In this document: positions 19,612 to 25,211 of the stretch, piece by piece | How the letters are laid out: each line of letters begins with the position of its first letter | How positions within the stretch are numbered: position 1 is the first letter of the stretch | IMG/VR virus record: IMGVR_UViG_3300044980_000036 | Location: 1-26,221 of that record | Length of the DNA: 26,221 nt | DNA from: a virus | Strand: one strand, 5' to 3' | Notes under the pieces: model-generated | What the model was told of the DNA's origin: nothing | Databases searched by the model: none | The model's input: the letters and a program-made list of their open reading frames with translations, nothing else | Position numbers and translations under genes: made by a program

Positions 19612-20048
19612 CCCACGATCTATCCGCACTCGAAACACTGGCCCGGAAATGGCAATGGGACGATCAGCGTCACGGAACTTGTTGTCACGCGCATTGTAGT
19701 ACTGAACTTCTCACCGCTATCGCTCAGTTGAAACAGGGCAAGCCGGATGCGCCGGAACTCGAATCCAAGCTGCGTTCAAAGACGTTCATTTCGGATGCAA
19801 TGGCTGGAACCTATGAGTTTTTCACCGAGGAACAAATAAGGTGGCTAATGGAAACTTTCGGCAACGTAAAGTATCAGCCCTCTGCGCCGACCCAAGCGCA
19901 AGCGCCGCAGGCCGACACGAAAGAGATGGTGGCATGGGTCGAAGATTACCTGGTCAAAAGCTGTGACTTGTTCAGGAAAGATGCTGAAGCTATTGTAGCC
20001 GAATTTCGGAGAAGGAACTGGCCTACTGAGGCCGGAAAGCGAGAGTGA
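19608..20048 (+). CDS. Hypothetical protein (146 aa)
   Basis: A 146-aa protein from ATG 19608 (MTHDLSALETLARKWQWDDQ). It has an N-terminal CCHAHC cluster (about residues 23-28), a helical middle (EEQIRWLMETFGNVK), a Pro/Ala/Gln linker (residues 90-105) and a helical C-terminal module (EMVAWVEDYLVKSCDLFRKD). It looks like two small domains joined by a flexible linker. The family is not recognised. It is the last gene before a structured gap. Confidence 0.65.
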   Translation: MTHDLSALETLARKWQWDDQRHGTCCHAHCSTELLTAIAQLKQGKPDAPELESKLRSKTFISDAMAGTYEFFTEEQIRWLMETFGNVKYQPSAPTQAQAPQADTKEMVAWVEDYLVKSCDLFRKDAEAIVAEFRRRNWPTEAGKRE

Positions 20049-20191
20049 TGCCATTTTGCCCGGACACTTAACTGAGTCAGGCATTCAGCGCTAACCGGGG
20101 GACCGCATCCGGTATAGAAAATACGCAAATTTCGGAACTGGAAATAGCAGCTTGTCGTGGCACCGCCAGCCGGGAATGGCGAAGAGGAGGA
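20049..20191 (+). other. Structured non-coding gap
   Basis: About 140 nt with no gene. Stems seen: ATGCC/GGCAT near the start, CCGG/CCGG around 20096-20112, and CGCCA-gccgggaa-TGGCG (about 20164-20181), directly before the GAGGAGG site of the next gene. The 31 nt at 20154-20184 resemble 20476-20506 in the next gap (GTCG...CAC...AGCCGG(G)AATGGC(G/A)A). Confidence 0.35.
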
Positions 20192-20431
20192 ATGATGGAA
20201 CCACATCAGGACAGAGTCGTAGCCGAGAAGGACGATCTTCGCGTGAAGCTGGACAAGCTCAAAGCATTCATCATGGAAAGCCCCGTATTCAAAACGCTTC
20301 CGAAGGAAGAGCAAAGCAGGCTCAACCGCCAGTATGACGCGATGCTGGAATACTACAACATTCTCGGTGAGCGAATCACGGCTTTCGGATTCAAGCCGAA
20401 AGTCGGAGCGGTGGGCGGATTTACAGATTGA
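20192..20431 (+). CDS. crAss001_48-related small phage protein (79 aa)
   Basis: A 79-aa protein, MMEPHQDRVVAEKDDLRVKL, with DKLKAFIMESPVFKTLPKEE, QSRLNRQYDAMLEYYNILGE and RITAFGF. The pattern 'ERV..EK.EL..KL.KL..FI....F..L...E..RL..Q...M..Y...L.ERI' is a widespread family of small helical phage proteins that databases name after crAss001 gene 48. Function unknown; probably a helical bundle. Two adjacent ATGs (20192, 20195) follow GAGGAGG; the second is better spaced. Confidence 0.8.
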   Translation: MMEPHQDRVVAEKDDLRVKLDKLKAFIMESPVFKTLPKEEQSRLNRQYDAMLEYYNILGERITAFGFKPKVGAVGGFTD

Positions 20432-20434
20432 GAG

Positions 20435-20517
20435 CTTGTTTGAATACCGACCTCCCCGGACCCGACAGGGTTGAAGTCGAAACACAATAGCCGGAATGGC
20501 AACGAGTATTCAACAAG
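20435..20517 (+). ncRNA. Three-way-junction-like structured RNA candidate
   Basis: CTTGTTTGAATAC (20435-20447) pairs with GTATTCAACAAG (20506-20517): 12 bp with one bulged T. Inside are CGAC/GTCG (20448/20476) enclosing ACCC-GACA-GGGT, and GCC-GGAAT-GGC. The whole makes a closed three-way junction of about 83 nt in the gap before the XF1762-like gene. Nothing else explains the 196-nt gap. Confidence 0.45.
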
Positions 20518-20627
20518 AGCAACGGTGTGCATGGAGCCGCGCAGAGTCGCACCCTAGAGGCTTGCCCCGTGCCGACCAGCGCCCGACTTACATTTTGACC
20601 GACTCGAAGGGTGGCCGAAAGGGACCG

Positions 20628-21074
20628 ATGAAACTGAGGCCGATCACGCTTAAAGAGGGCAATGACTTTGTGAAGGCTCACCATCGGCATCATGGTCCAG
20701 TTACAGGCTGGAAGTTTGGTGTAGGAATCGAAGAAGATGGCGAGCTCATCGGTGTGGCAATCGCAGGCAGGCCAGTATCGCGGATGACGCAGGCCAATGA
20801 ACCTCGGACTATTGAAGTGACGCGCGTTTGCACTATCGGCCACAAGAACGCTGCTTCGATGCTCTATGGTGCAATTAGTCGAGCGGCATTTGCCCTCGGC
20901 TACAACAAAGTAATCAGCTTTATTCTATGCGAAGAGACAGGCCACAGTCTTAAGTGCGCCAACTGGAAATGCGTGGGAAAGTCTTCTGGCGGGAGTTGGT
21001 CAAGGCCGAGCCGCAACAGGCAGGACGATCATCCATTGCAAGGCAAAATGAAGTGGGCGTTGGACCTTCGGTGA
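20628..21074 (+). CDS. XF1762-family protein
   Basis: A 148-aa protein from ATG 20628 (AAGGGA site). It has the family signature in order: MKLRPITLKEGNDFVKAHHR (with the HHRHHGP cluster), GWKFGVGIEEDGELIGVAIA, GRPVSR, TIEVTRVCTIGHKNAASMLY, GYNKVISFILCEETGHSLK, then SSGGSWSRPSRNRQD and a final KMKWAL. The fold and the 'E-V-T-R-V-C ... N-A-S-M-L-Y-G' core resemble GNAT-like acyltransferases, and proteins of this family occur widely in phages. A nucleic-acid or protein modification role is possible but unproven. The stop overlaps a possible small frame as GTGA. Confidence 0.85.
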   Translation: MKLRPITLKEGNDFVKAHHRHHGPVTGWKFGVGIEEDGELIGVAIAGRPVSRMTQANEPRTIEVTRVCTIGHKNAASMLYGAISRAAFALGYNKVISFILCEETGHSLKCANWKCVGKSSGGSWSRPSRNRQDDHPLQGKMKWALDLR

Positions 21075-21097
21075 GGGCAGTCCTGGAGGGTGAGAAA

Positions 21098-21166
21098 ATG
21101 AGCGAACACGAATGGCAGCCGACCACCCGGGAAATCGGTCCTCGGGGCAAAGGAGGCGGGAAGTGA
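21098..21166 (+). CDS. Very small frame (22 aa)
   Basis: MSEHEWQPTTREIGPRGKGG then GK. The ATG at 21098 has GGAGGG about 9 nt upstream. The stop overlaps the next GTG as GTGA. An in-frame GTG at 21071, overlapping the previous stop, would give 31 aa. It may be a short real peptide or a translational bridge between neighbours. Confidence 0.4.
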   Translation: MSEHEWQPTTREIGPRGKGGGK

Positions 21167-21318
21167 GCCGATGCAAGAAACATGATGTTGAACGCGAAAT
21201 TATTCCCTGTGGACGGGGGAAGTCTTACGAGCAGTGCCCCAAGTGCCTCGAAGAAGATCGGGAGGCGTTCCGAAAATTACCGTTTACCGAAATTCGGAAG
21301 TCGAAGGACCCTCGATGA
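21163..21318 (+). CDS. Small Cys-containing protein, GTG start (51 aa)
   Basis: A 51-aa protein, VSRCKKHDVEREIIPCGRGK, then SYEQCPKCLEEDREAFRKL. C-x2-H-x8-C and CPKC give a plausible four-ligand zinc site. The GTG at 21163 has a perfect AAGGAGG 6 nt upstream and overlaps the previous stop (GTGA). The C-terminal end is basic. The stop overlaps the following tiny frame as ATGA. Family not recognised. Confidence 0.65.
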   Translation: MSRCKKHDVEREIIPCGRGKSYEQCPKCLEEDREAFRKLPFTEIRKSKDPR

Positions 21319-21389
21319 CTCGCACGCTTGTACTCTCCGCCCTGCTGGTGAGAAAGGAAGAGGCCCTCGATGATCGACCCTGCGATTAG
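21315..21389 (+). CDS. Tiny possible linking peptide (24 aa)
   Basis: MTRTLVLSALLVRKEEALDD then RPCD. The ATG is in an ATGA overlap with the previous gene. The frame contains the AAGGAAGAGG ribosome-binding site of the next gene and overlaps its first 20 bases. It may serve only to carry ribosomes forward. Confidence 0.3.
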   Translation: MTRTLVLSALLVRKEEALDDRPCD

Positions 21390-21579
21390 GCATGTCTTAT
21401 CCACGGATGGTAAATGTCCCGTGTGCGGTGGTGAGCATTTCCATTGCGCTCGTGGATGTTACAACTGTGACGATCCCAACAATGAAATTCCTGTTTACGC
21501 GGTCACATACTGTAAGGCTTGCCGCCAGTCATTTTGTGGACCTTGTTTCGATACGCATAGATGCGGCGGTGTCCAATGA
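21370..21579 (+). CDS. Multi-Cys zinc-finger protein (69 aa)
   Basis: A 69-aa protein, MIDPAIRHVLSTDGKCPVCG, with HFHCARGCYNCDD, YCKACRQSFCGPC and DTHRC. Ten Cys and several His in CxxC pairs indicate two or more zinc sites, RING- or B-box-like. The ATG has GGAAGAGG about 6 nt upstream. The first 16 bases are identical to the start of the next gene. Function unknown; a protein-protein or DNA adaptor is likely. Confidence 0.7.
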   Translation: MIDPAIRHVLSTDGKCPVCGGEHFHCARGCYNCDDPNNEIPVYAVTYCKACRQSFCGPCFDTHRCGGVQ

Positions 21580-21734
21580 TCGACCCTGCGAGTGAGACGG
21601 TGACGGTACAGATATTCGCGGCAGGCTTGGGGACAGTGATCCTATTCCTGGTTGTTATATTCTTGCAGTTGATACTTATATACGACCTCCTCCGCGACCG
21701 CTTGCCGAAGCCGGGGGAGAAAGGGGAACATTGA
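21576..21734 (+). CDS. Small membrane protein (52 aa)
   Basis: A 52-aa protein, MIDPASETVTVQIFAAGLGT, then VILFLVVIFLQLILIYDLLR and a charged Pro/Lys/Glu tail. It has one strong membrane helix at residues 10-38. The ATG overlaps the previous stop as ATGA. It shares its first 16 bases with the preceding gene, as if gene starts were exchanged. Function unknown. Confidence 0.65.
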   Translation: MIDPASETVTVQIFAAGLGTVILFLVVIFLQLILIYDLLRDRLPKPGEKGEH

Positions 21735-22060
21735 GCCAGTATGTGAAAATTCACGACGGTACTCCGCCGTTCAATGCGCCACATCTATGTGCATCTTGCC
21801 GATGGGCTGCAAACATTCGAGGCGTGTCCTTCACTTCGGAGATAACCTACTGCCAGCAATTTGGCCGAAGCGTGGGATTCAAGATCGTGCGGTGCAGTGC
21901 TTACGACGACAAATCGAAAACGAGCCTCGACGATATGAGGAAATCAGCGTTTTACCTAGAATCGAAAAATGGCCGTGTGATCGGTTTTGTTTCGGCCAGA
22001 GAGTATTTCAACAGGCAGGATGGCGATGTTCCGACGCAACAAGGGGAGCCTCGCCCATGA
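21731..22060 (+). CDS. Hypothetical protein with CxxC zinc site, TTG start (109 aa)
   Basis: A 109-aa protein from TTG 21731, in a TTGA overlap with the previous stop and behind AAAGGGGA. It begins LSQYVKIHDGTPPFNAPHLC, then ASCRWAANIRG..., ITYCQQF and VRCSAY. Four Cys (CxxC ... C ... C) resemble an iron-sulphur or zinc site. The later region YDDKSKTSLDDMRKSAFYLE resembles 'C..Y.D.....L.DM...A..L' endings seen in small phage proteins. Function unknown. Confidence 0.65.
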   Translation: MSQYVKIHDGTPPFNAPHLCASCRWAANIRGVSFTSEITYCQQFGRSVGFKIVRCSAYDDKSKTSLDDMRKSAFYLESKNGRVIGFVSAREYFNRQDGDVPTQQGEPRP

Positions 22061-22101
22061 CCCGACTCTCCCTAGCTGTGCTGGCCGGAGTGATGCTATG
22101 A
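22057..22101 (+). CDS. Tiny hydrophobic linking peptide (14 aa)
   Basis: MTRLSLAVLAGVML. It is overlapped by ATGA at both ends, filling exactly the space between the 109-aa gene and the HTH gene, and contains the latter's GGAG site. With the similar frame at 21315 (MTRTLVLSALL...) it suggests a repeated bridging solution. Confidence 0.3.
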   Translation: MTRLSLAVLAGVML

Positions 22102-22328
22102 ACAAAACAGGCAAGCTCGATCTGACCGAACGGGAGAAAGTTTTCCTCGATTTCCGGTTTAACCTCGGCATGTCCCTCAAGGAAGTGGCCGAAAAAATGG
22201 GCATTGAGAATCACCGAACGCTTGGACCTTATCGAAGAAACGCAGCCCGGAAGCTCGGAGCGCCGGAAGGCATAAATTCCATCGAGTTTACCAAGTTCCT
22301 GCTCCGAAAGGGAGTCATTCATCTTTGA
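22098..22328 (+). CDS. HTH (sigma region 4-like) DNA-binding protein (76 aa)
   Basis: A 76-aa protein from ATG 22098: MNKTGKLDLTEREKVFLDFR, then FNLGMSLKEVAEKMGIENHR, TLGPYRRNAARKLGA. 'LTEREKVFLD...GMSLKEVAEKMGI....LGPYRRNAARKLG' is a LuxR/sigma-70-region-4-like helix-turn-helix. Its place at the end of the early operon suits a middle or late gene regulator. The start shares ATGA with the preceding tiny frame, with CCGGAG 7 nt upstream. Confidence 0.7.
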   Translation: MNKTGKLDLTEREKVFLDFRFNLGMSLKEVAEKMGIENHRTLGPYRRNAARKLGAPEGINSIEFTKFLLRKGVIHL

Positions 22329-22430
22329 AAGATAAACCCAGGATTTACCATTTAAAGAAGTGTCCGAAAGTAGGCCCGATTCGTGTAGAATCTCTGTCGA
22401 TGATGGAGATAATCAACTATAAGGAGCGCA

Positions 22431-22886
22431 ATGAAAACTACGTTAAATCGATTGAAAACTTGTTTCGCCTTCTCGGTGGTGCTGGCAGTTCTGCCGCTGG
22501 TAGCTTGCACGGATAATTATAAGGCGTGCTCCCAGGTCGGCCAGACCATCGCTACCACGGTCACTTCCGCCGATAACACGGTCCTTTCCCTTGCCAAATC
22601 GGGCGCAATTTCGACGCAAGAATCCATCGATGTACTCGGCTATCTTGCATTTGCGAATCAGTCCGACGAATCATTCCTGAGATGCGCGAAAACAGCCCAT
22701 ACAAATGGCAATGTGGTCGGGTCCTACACAGCCTGCGTCAATGCGTTCATCGGCCAACTAAACACTCCATCCGAACTCGCGCTTATCCACGTTTCCAATG
22801 CTAATTCACAGGCCCAGGTACAGACCATCATTACCGGGATTCAAAGCGGCATCACACTTTTGCAATCTAGTTTAGGAGGGGCCTGA
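22431..22886 (+). CDS. Putative lipoprotein (151 aa)
   Basis: A 151-aa protein. The type II signal is MKTTLNRLKTCFAFSVVLAV then LPLVAC, with the lipobox Cys at residue 26. The mature part is Ala/Ser/Thr-rich, helical, with Cys33 (KACSQ), Cys84 (LRCAK) and Cys98 (TACVN). The AAGGAG site is ideal. It would be exported and lipid-anchored, so the host probably has an outer membrane or exposed inner-membrane lipoproteins. A weak TAGAAT -10-like box (22386-22391) lies in the 102-nt leader. A role in superinfection exclusion or lysis is possible but unproven. Confidence 0.75.
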   Translation: MKTTLNRLKTCFAFSVVLAVLPLVACTDNYKACSQVGQTIATTVTSADNTVLSLAKSGAISTQESIDVLGYLAFANQSDESFLRCAKTAHTNGNVVGSYTACVNAFIGQLNTPSELALIHVSNANSQAQVQTIITGIQSGITLLQSSLGGA

Positions 22887-23113
22887 TGTCCACTTCACCG
22901 ACAGGAGTTAATCCCGTGAGCCTTGCTATTACTCTCGCGCTTCAAGCTCTTTCCTATGTACTGACTTTGATCGCGCAGCTTAAATCGGATTCCGGTGCAA
23001 CCGATGACGCGATCAATGCAGCCGCTTTGACGGTCTGCGGAACCAACGATGCTCTTTACGAGCAGATGATAATGGCTCTTAAGACACCGACCTCGACGCC
23101 ACCAGCGTCCTAG
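22886..23113 (+). CDS. Small hydrophobic protein (75 aa)
   Basis: A 75-aa protein, MSTSPTGVNPVSLAITLALQ followed by ALSYVLTLIAQLKSDSGATD. It has one hydrophobic helix (residues 10-33) and a helical Ala-rich end with one Cys. The ATG overlaps the lipoprotein stop as TGATG, with AGGAGG 6 nt upstream, so the two products are co-made. It could be a membrane partner of the lipoprotein. Confidence 0.7.
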   Translation: MSTSPTGVNPVSLAITLALQALSYVLTLIAQLKSDSGATDDAINAAALTVCGTNDALYEQMIMALKTPTSTPPAS

Positions 23114-23136
23114 ACGTTCGAGAAGCACAGCCCGGC

Positions 23137-23168
23137 GGGGTCGGACGATGGGCCGAGAATCCGACCCT
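23137..23168 (+). terminator. Hairpin between membrane-protein and secreted-peptide genes (weak terminator candidate)
   Basis: GGGTCGGA (23138-23145) pairs perfectly with TCCGACCC (23160-23167) around a 14-nt loop, and a G-T pair extends it. The following sequence is A/T-rich (GTAAATTTTATT) but has no immediate U-tract, so attenuation or mRNA end protection is as likely as termination. Confidence 0.35.
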
Positions 23169-23216
23169 TAGCCGTAAATTTTATTGAGGCCAAATCACAA
23201 ACTAGGAGAATATCCA

Positions 23217-23369
23217 ATGCGAAAAGCTCTAGCGATTGCTGTTTTCCTGACCGTTATGTCTTTCGGTGCCGTATCAGCTCAACAGGGACCACCACCGCCC
23301 CCATGTTCACCGGGACAGCCAGGTTGCCCTCCTCCGCCTCCGCCGTGCCCTCCGAACTGCGGCCACTAG
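23217..23369 (+). CDS. Secreted Pro/Cys-rich peptide (50 aa)
   Basis: A 50-aa protein. The Sec signal peptide MRKALAIAVFLTVMSFGAVS has a probable cleavage after AVSA. The 27-residue mature part is almost only Pro, Cys, Gly and Gln (QQGPPPPPCSPGQPGCPPPP...), with four Cys. The AGGAG site is good. It ends the early operon, and its TAG overlaps the endolysin TAG from the other strand in a CTAG. It could be a periplasmic disulphide peptide or a distant Rz1-like element, although the lipobox is absent. Function unknown. Confidence 0.65.
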   Translation: MRKALAIAVFLTVMSFGAVSAQQGPPPPPCSPGQPGCPPPPPPCPPNCGH

Positions 23370-23851
23370 GACCCTACAGCGTCCCACACTCCCTGTATGC
23401 CGGAAGAAGCGTATAGACTCGATACTTCGGCATCCGGGGAGGCCGGGAATTTACCTGTCATTTGGAAATGGGGCCAGTCGGGGAATGTTCTCCACTGAGA
23501 GCCACTATCAAGACCGAGCGATTCCCCAACGGCAACAATTCTCTTCCAAGCAGGGTGATTGATGTCCCAGTCGGGGATTCCAGCGTCAAACGGTGCAACG
23601 TCAACGGCGAGTCCGTAATTGTGGTAACTGTCACCCGGTTTTGCATCTGTGACCACCTTTGATTGATCGACTATATTACCGTTCGCGTCCCGGCCCTCGG
23701 CATAAAGCGCGGCTTGTTCAGCCCAGGAGCGTAAAGATTGAGTCACCCGAATTTCGATGTTCTCGGTTTCCAGCATCTGATACATCTGCCGTATCTTTTC
23801 GGCCAGCGGAGGATAAACCTCTCCAAGCCGTGACTCTGAGATCGCATCCAC
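23366..23851 (-). CDS. Endolysin, M15-family D,D-/L,D-peptidase
   Basis: A 161-aa protein. The VanY/M15_4 signature is SYHNYGLAVDVAP (Ser75, His77, Asp84), a catalytic Glu (VGESLGLDSG, Glu110) and a final DWPHFQM (His128): the two His and Asp bind zinc. An N-terminal helix and VTQSLRSWAEQAALYAEGR precede it. It cuts the peptide cross-links of peptidoglycan. No signal peptide is visible, so a holin is needed. The start is GTG at 23851 with GGGGTG upstream; the start lies within a membrane-protein frame. It converges with the early operon. Confidence 0.9.
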   Translation of the reverse strand: MDAISESRLGEVYPPLAEKIRQMYQMLETENIEIRVTQSLRSWAEQAALYAEGRDANGNIVDQSKVVTDAKPGDSYHNYGLAVDVAPFDAGIPDWDINHPAWKRIVAVGESLGLDSGSQWRTFPDWPHFQMTGKFPASPDAEVSSLYASSGIQGVWDAVGS

Positions 23852-23939
23852 GCATCACCCCGATCAGAATGAAGATTGAAAAAGCACAAACAGTGACAAA
23901 TCCGCCAAGATAGAATCCGGTAATAAACTCAGCCGCCAT
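23718..23939 (-). CDS. Possible small membrane protein overlapping the endolysin start (73 aa)
   Basis: The ATG at 23939 overlaps the end of the upstream gene. It gives MAAEFITGFYLGGFVTVCAF then SIFILIGVMRG, a clear membrane helix. The part after residue 33 runs inside the endolysin gene in another frame and looks unselected. The 77-nt gap before the endolysin is otherwise unexplained. Candidate holin/antiholin-type partner; a nested arrangement as in Rz/Rz1 is possible. Confidence 0.4.
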   Translation of the reverse strand: MAAEFITGFYLGGFVTVCAFSIFILIGVMRGCDLRVTAWRGLSSAGRKDTADVSDAGNREHRNSGDSIFTLLG

Positions 23940-24162
23940 TGGGACCAAGTTTATCAAATGCCTCGCGTGCTGTCTTGCGTAATTGTGAGGCTTCTTCGAG
24001 ACGGTATTTCCAGTTTTGCACGTCTCTGGAAGTAATCGGACTGATCGGGACAACCAGCAACATCTTCATGATTGGCTTGAGAACCACAAAATAAACAAGC
24101 CCACCGCCGCAAAGACACCCTAACAGAAAGGATGCCGCCAGTGATGGGTTAACGAAAGGCAC
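23929..24162 (-). CDS. Small membrane protein with helical tail (77 aa)
   Basis: A 77-aa protein from GTG 24162, directly abutting the previous stop (TGAGTG): VPFVNPSLAASFLLGCLCGG, then GLVYFVVLKPIMKML. It has one or two hydrophobic helices, followed by a charged helix (RDVQNWKYRLEEASQLRKTA). The layout (N-terminal membrane helix, helical charged tail) resembles i-spanin or accessory lysis proteins. No partner lipoprotein (o-spanin) is seen nested on this strand. Part of the lysis cassette. Confidence 0.6.
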   Translation of the reverse strand: MPFVNPSLAASFLLGCLCGGGLVYFVVLKPIMKMLLVVPISPITSRDVQNWKYRLEEASQLRKTAREAFDKLGPNGG

Positions 24163-24489
24163 TCAGCGCCTCGATTCGAGTTTTTCGACGCGGCTTTTTA
24201 GGCTCCCGACTTCCTGAAGGAAAAGCTCGGTCAAGCGTAGGTTATCCTTTGCGAACTGTAATACTAAATCCTGGTTCTTTTCCATGATGCCTTTCATGGC
24301 CTCAAGGTTGGTCAGACGAATGCGGATTTCTCCACGTTCCTCGGCCCGTCGTTCATTATCGGAGGTTACACCGTTCGTGCCAATACCTTTTTTCTGGTAG
24401 AACCAAAAGAATACACAGAGAAGTATGATTGTCGCGGCTGTTGCTTCGCTAAGATTACTAATCGCATCCCAAAATCCGATTGCCATCAT
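24163..24489 (-). CDS. Membrane-anchored coiled-coil protein of the lysis cassette (108 aa)
   Basis: A 108-aa protein, MMAIGFWDAISNLSEATAAT, then IILLCVFFWFYQKKG as a membrane helix, followed by a long charged coiled coil (LTNLEAMKGIMEKNQDLVLQ, EVGSLKSRVEKLESRR). The start at the ATG-ATG pair (24489) follows GGAAG; upstream in-frame Met at 24561 would overlap the previous gene. The shape recalls XhlA/spanin-like lysis partners. Exact role unknown. Confidence 0.6.
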   Translation of the reverse strand: MMAIGFWDAISNLSEATAATIILLCVFFWFYQKKGIGTNGVTSDNERRAEERGEIRIRLTNLEAMKGIMEKNQDLVLQFAKDNLRLTELFLQEVGSLKSRVEKLESRR

Positions 24490-24491
24490 GC

Positions 24492-24689
24492 TCACTTCCG
24501 ACCCCTCGGAAAATCGGAACAACGATGCTCGGCAAAGGCTTTGTCCCGTTCCCGCTCCCATACTATAAGCATTTCGTCAACCGTTTTACAGTCGGCAATA
24601 TGCGCGTCGAAATGCGGACACTCCCAATCACATTCGGTGCATCCCCAATGAGCGTGTCCTTGCTGGACAATCCATATCGTCCTTCGCAT
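24492..24689 (-). CDS. Small Cys/His zinc-type protein (65 aa)
   Basis: A 65-aa protein, MRRTIWIVQQGHAHWGCTEC, then DWECPHFDAHIADC. CxxC, C, H, H and C make a zinc-type knuckle in a single small domain, followed by a charged helix. The start abuts the holin stop (TAAATG). Similar 'H..C..C.W' ribbons occur elsewhere in this window. Its role within the lysis cassette is unknown. Confidence 0.6.
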   Translation of the reverse strand: MRRTIWIVQQGHAHWGCTECDWECPHFDAHIADCKTVDEMLIVWERERDKAFAEHRCSDFPRGRK

Positions 24690-24881
24690 TTAGTAACGAT
24701 GAAACACCGGAAATGGTTGCGCCATGCCGAATAAGAGGCTCAGAAGGTAGAGCAAACAAACCACTACGACAATAACTACTGCAATCTGCTTGAATGGTTC
24801 TGGGAGTGGCAGAAGGGTGACGACCCAATAGATCAGGCCAAGAACGATCACCATTACCAGAATCGAGAAAAGAACTTCCAT
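24690..24881 (-). CDS. Putative holin, Pam3-gp28-like small membrane protein
   Basis: A 63-aa protein, MEVLFSILVMVIVLGLIYWV, then VTLLPLPEPFKQIAVVIVVV. It has two membrane helices (residues 3-24 and 33-53) separated by the conserved LLPLPEPFKQIA turn. This turn and the length match the small membrane family annotated as Pam3-gp28-type putative holins. The AGGAGG site is ideal. It would form membrane lesions that release the endolysin encoded further downstream in this cassette. Confidence 0.75.
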   Translation of the reverse strand: MEVLFSILVMVIVLGLIYWVVTLLPLPEPFKQIAVVIVVVVCLLYLLSLLFGMAQPFPVFHRY

Positions 24882-24890
24882 TTGAACCTC

Positions 24891-25211
24891 CTATTTCAAC
24901 CAATACCTGAAAGCAATCTGGATGAGAACCATAAACCCGGTGATGAGTGCGCCGAGCATCCACATCCTGCCTTCCATGTTGCTTTTCCACAGTTCTGTTT
25001 TGGATACTTTGCCCTCAAGCTCCCCGTGCCTTGCATCGAAGGTATCCTTCCGCATGAAAATGTTTCTTTCCTCATTGATCTGGGCCCGAAACTGATTCAT
25101 TTCGTCGAGCCTTCGTTCAATGTCCTTCCTTGCCAGTCCGATAGCTTCCTGCTGCGCGGTATAGCGTTCTTCGAGACGCGCAATTCTTACTTCCGATGAA
25201 TCATCGCTCAT
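24891..25211 (-). CDS. Coiled-coil protein with C-terminal membrane helix (DUF7201-like)
   Basis: A 106-aa protein, MSDDSSEVRIARLEERYTAQ and onward: a long charged coiled coil (RKDIERRLDEMNQFRAQINE), KDTFDARHGELEGKVSKTEL, then EGRMWMLGALITGFMVLIQI as a membrane helix at the C-terminus. This layout is a recurrent small lysis-region family and resembles XhlA-type proteins. The start overlaps the previous gene as ATGA. Probably assists holin action; not proven. Confidence 0.65.
   Translation of the reverse strand: MSDDSSEVRIARLEERYTAQQEAIGLARKDIERRLDEMNQFRAQINEERNIFMRKDTFDARHGELEGKVSKTELWKSNMEGRMWMLGALITGFMVLIQIAFRYWLK

Noticed and set aside
22360-22391. Promoter ahead of the lipoprotein gene (TAGAAT)
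   Set aside because: No acceptable -35 box at 16-18 nt; mentioned only as weak in the gene entry.
23137-23195. Rho-independent terminator
   Set aside because: Good stem but the T-rich stretch is about 10 nt away and interrupted; listed with low confidence only.
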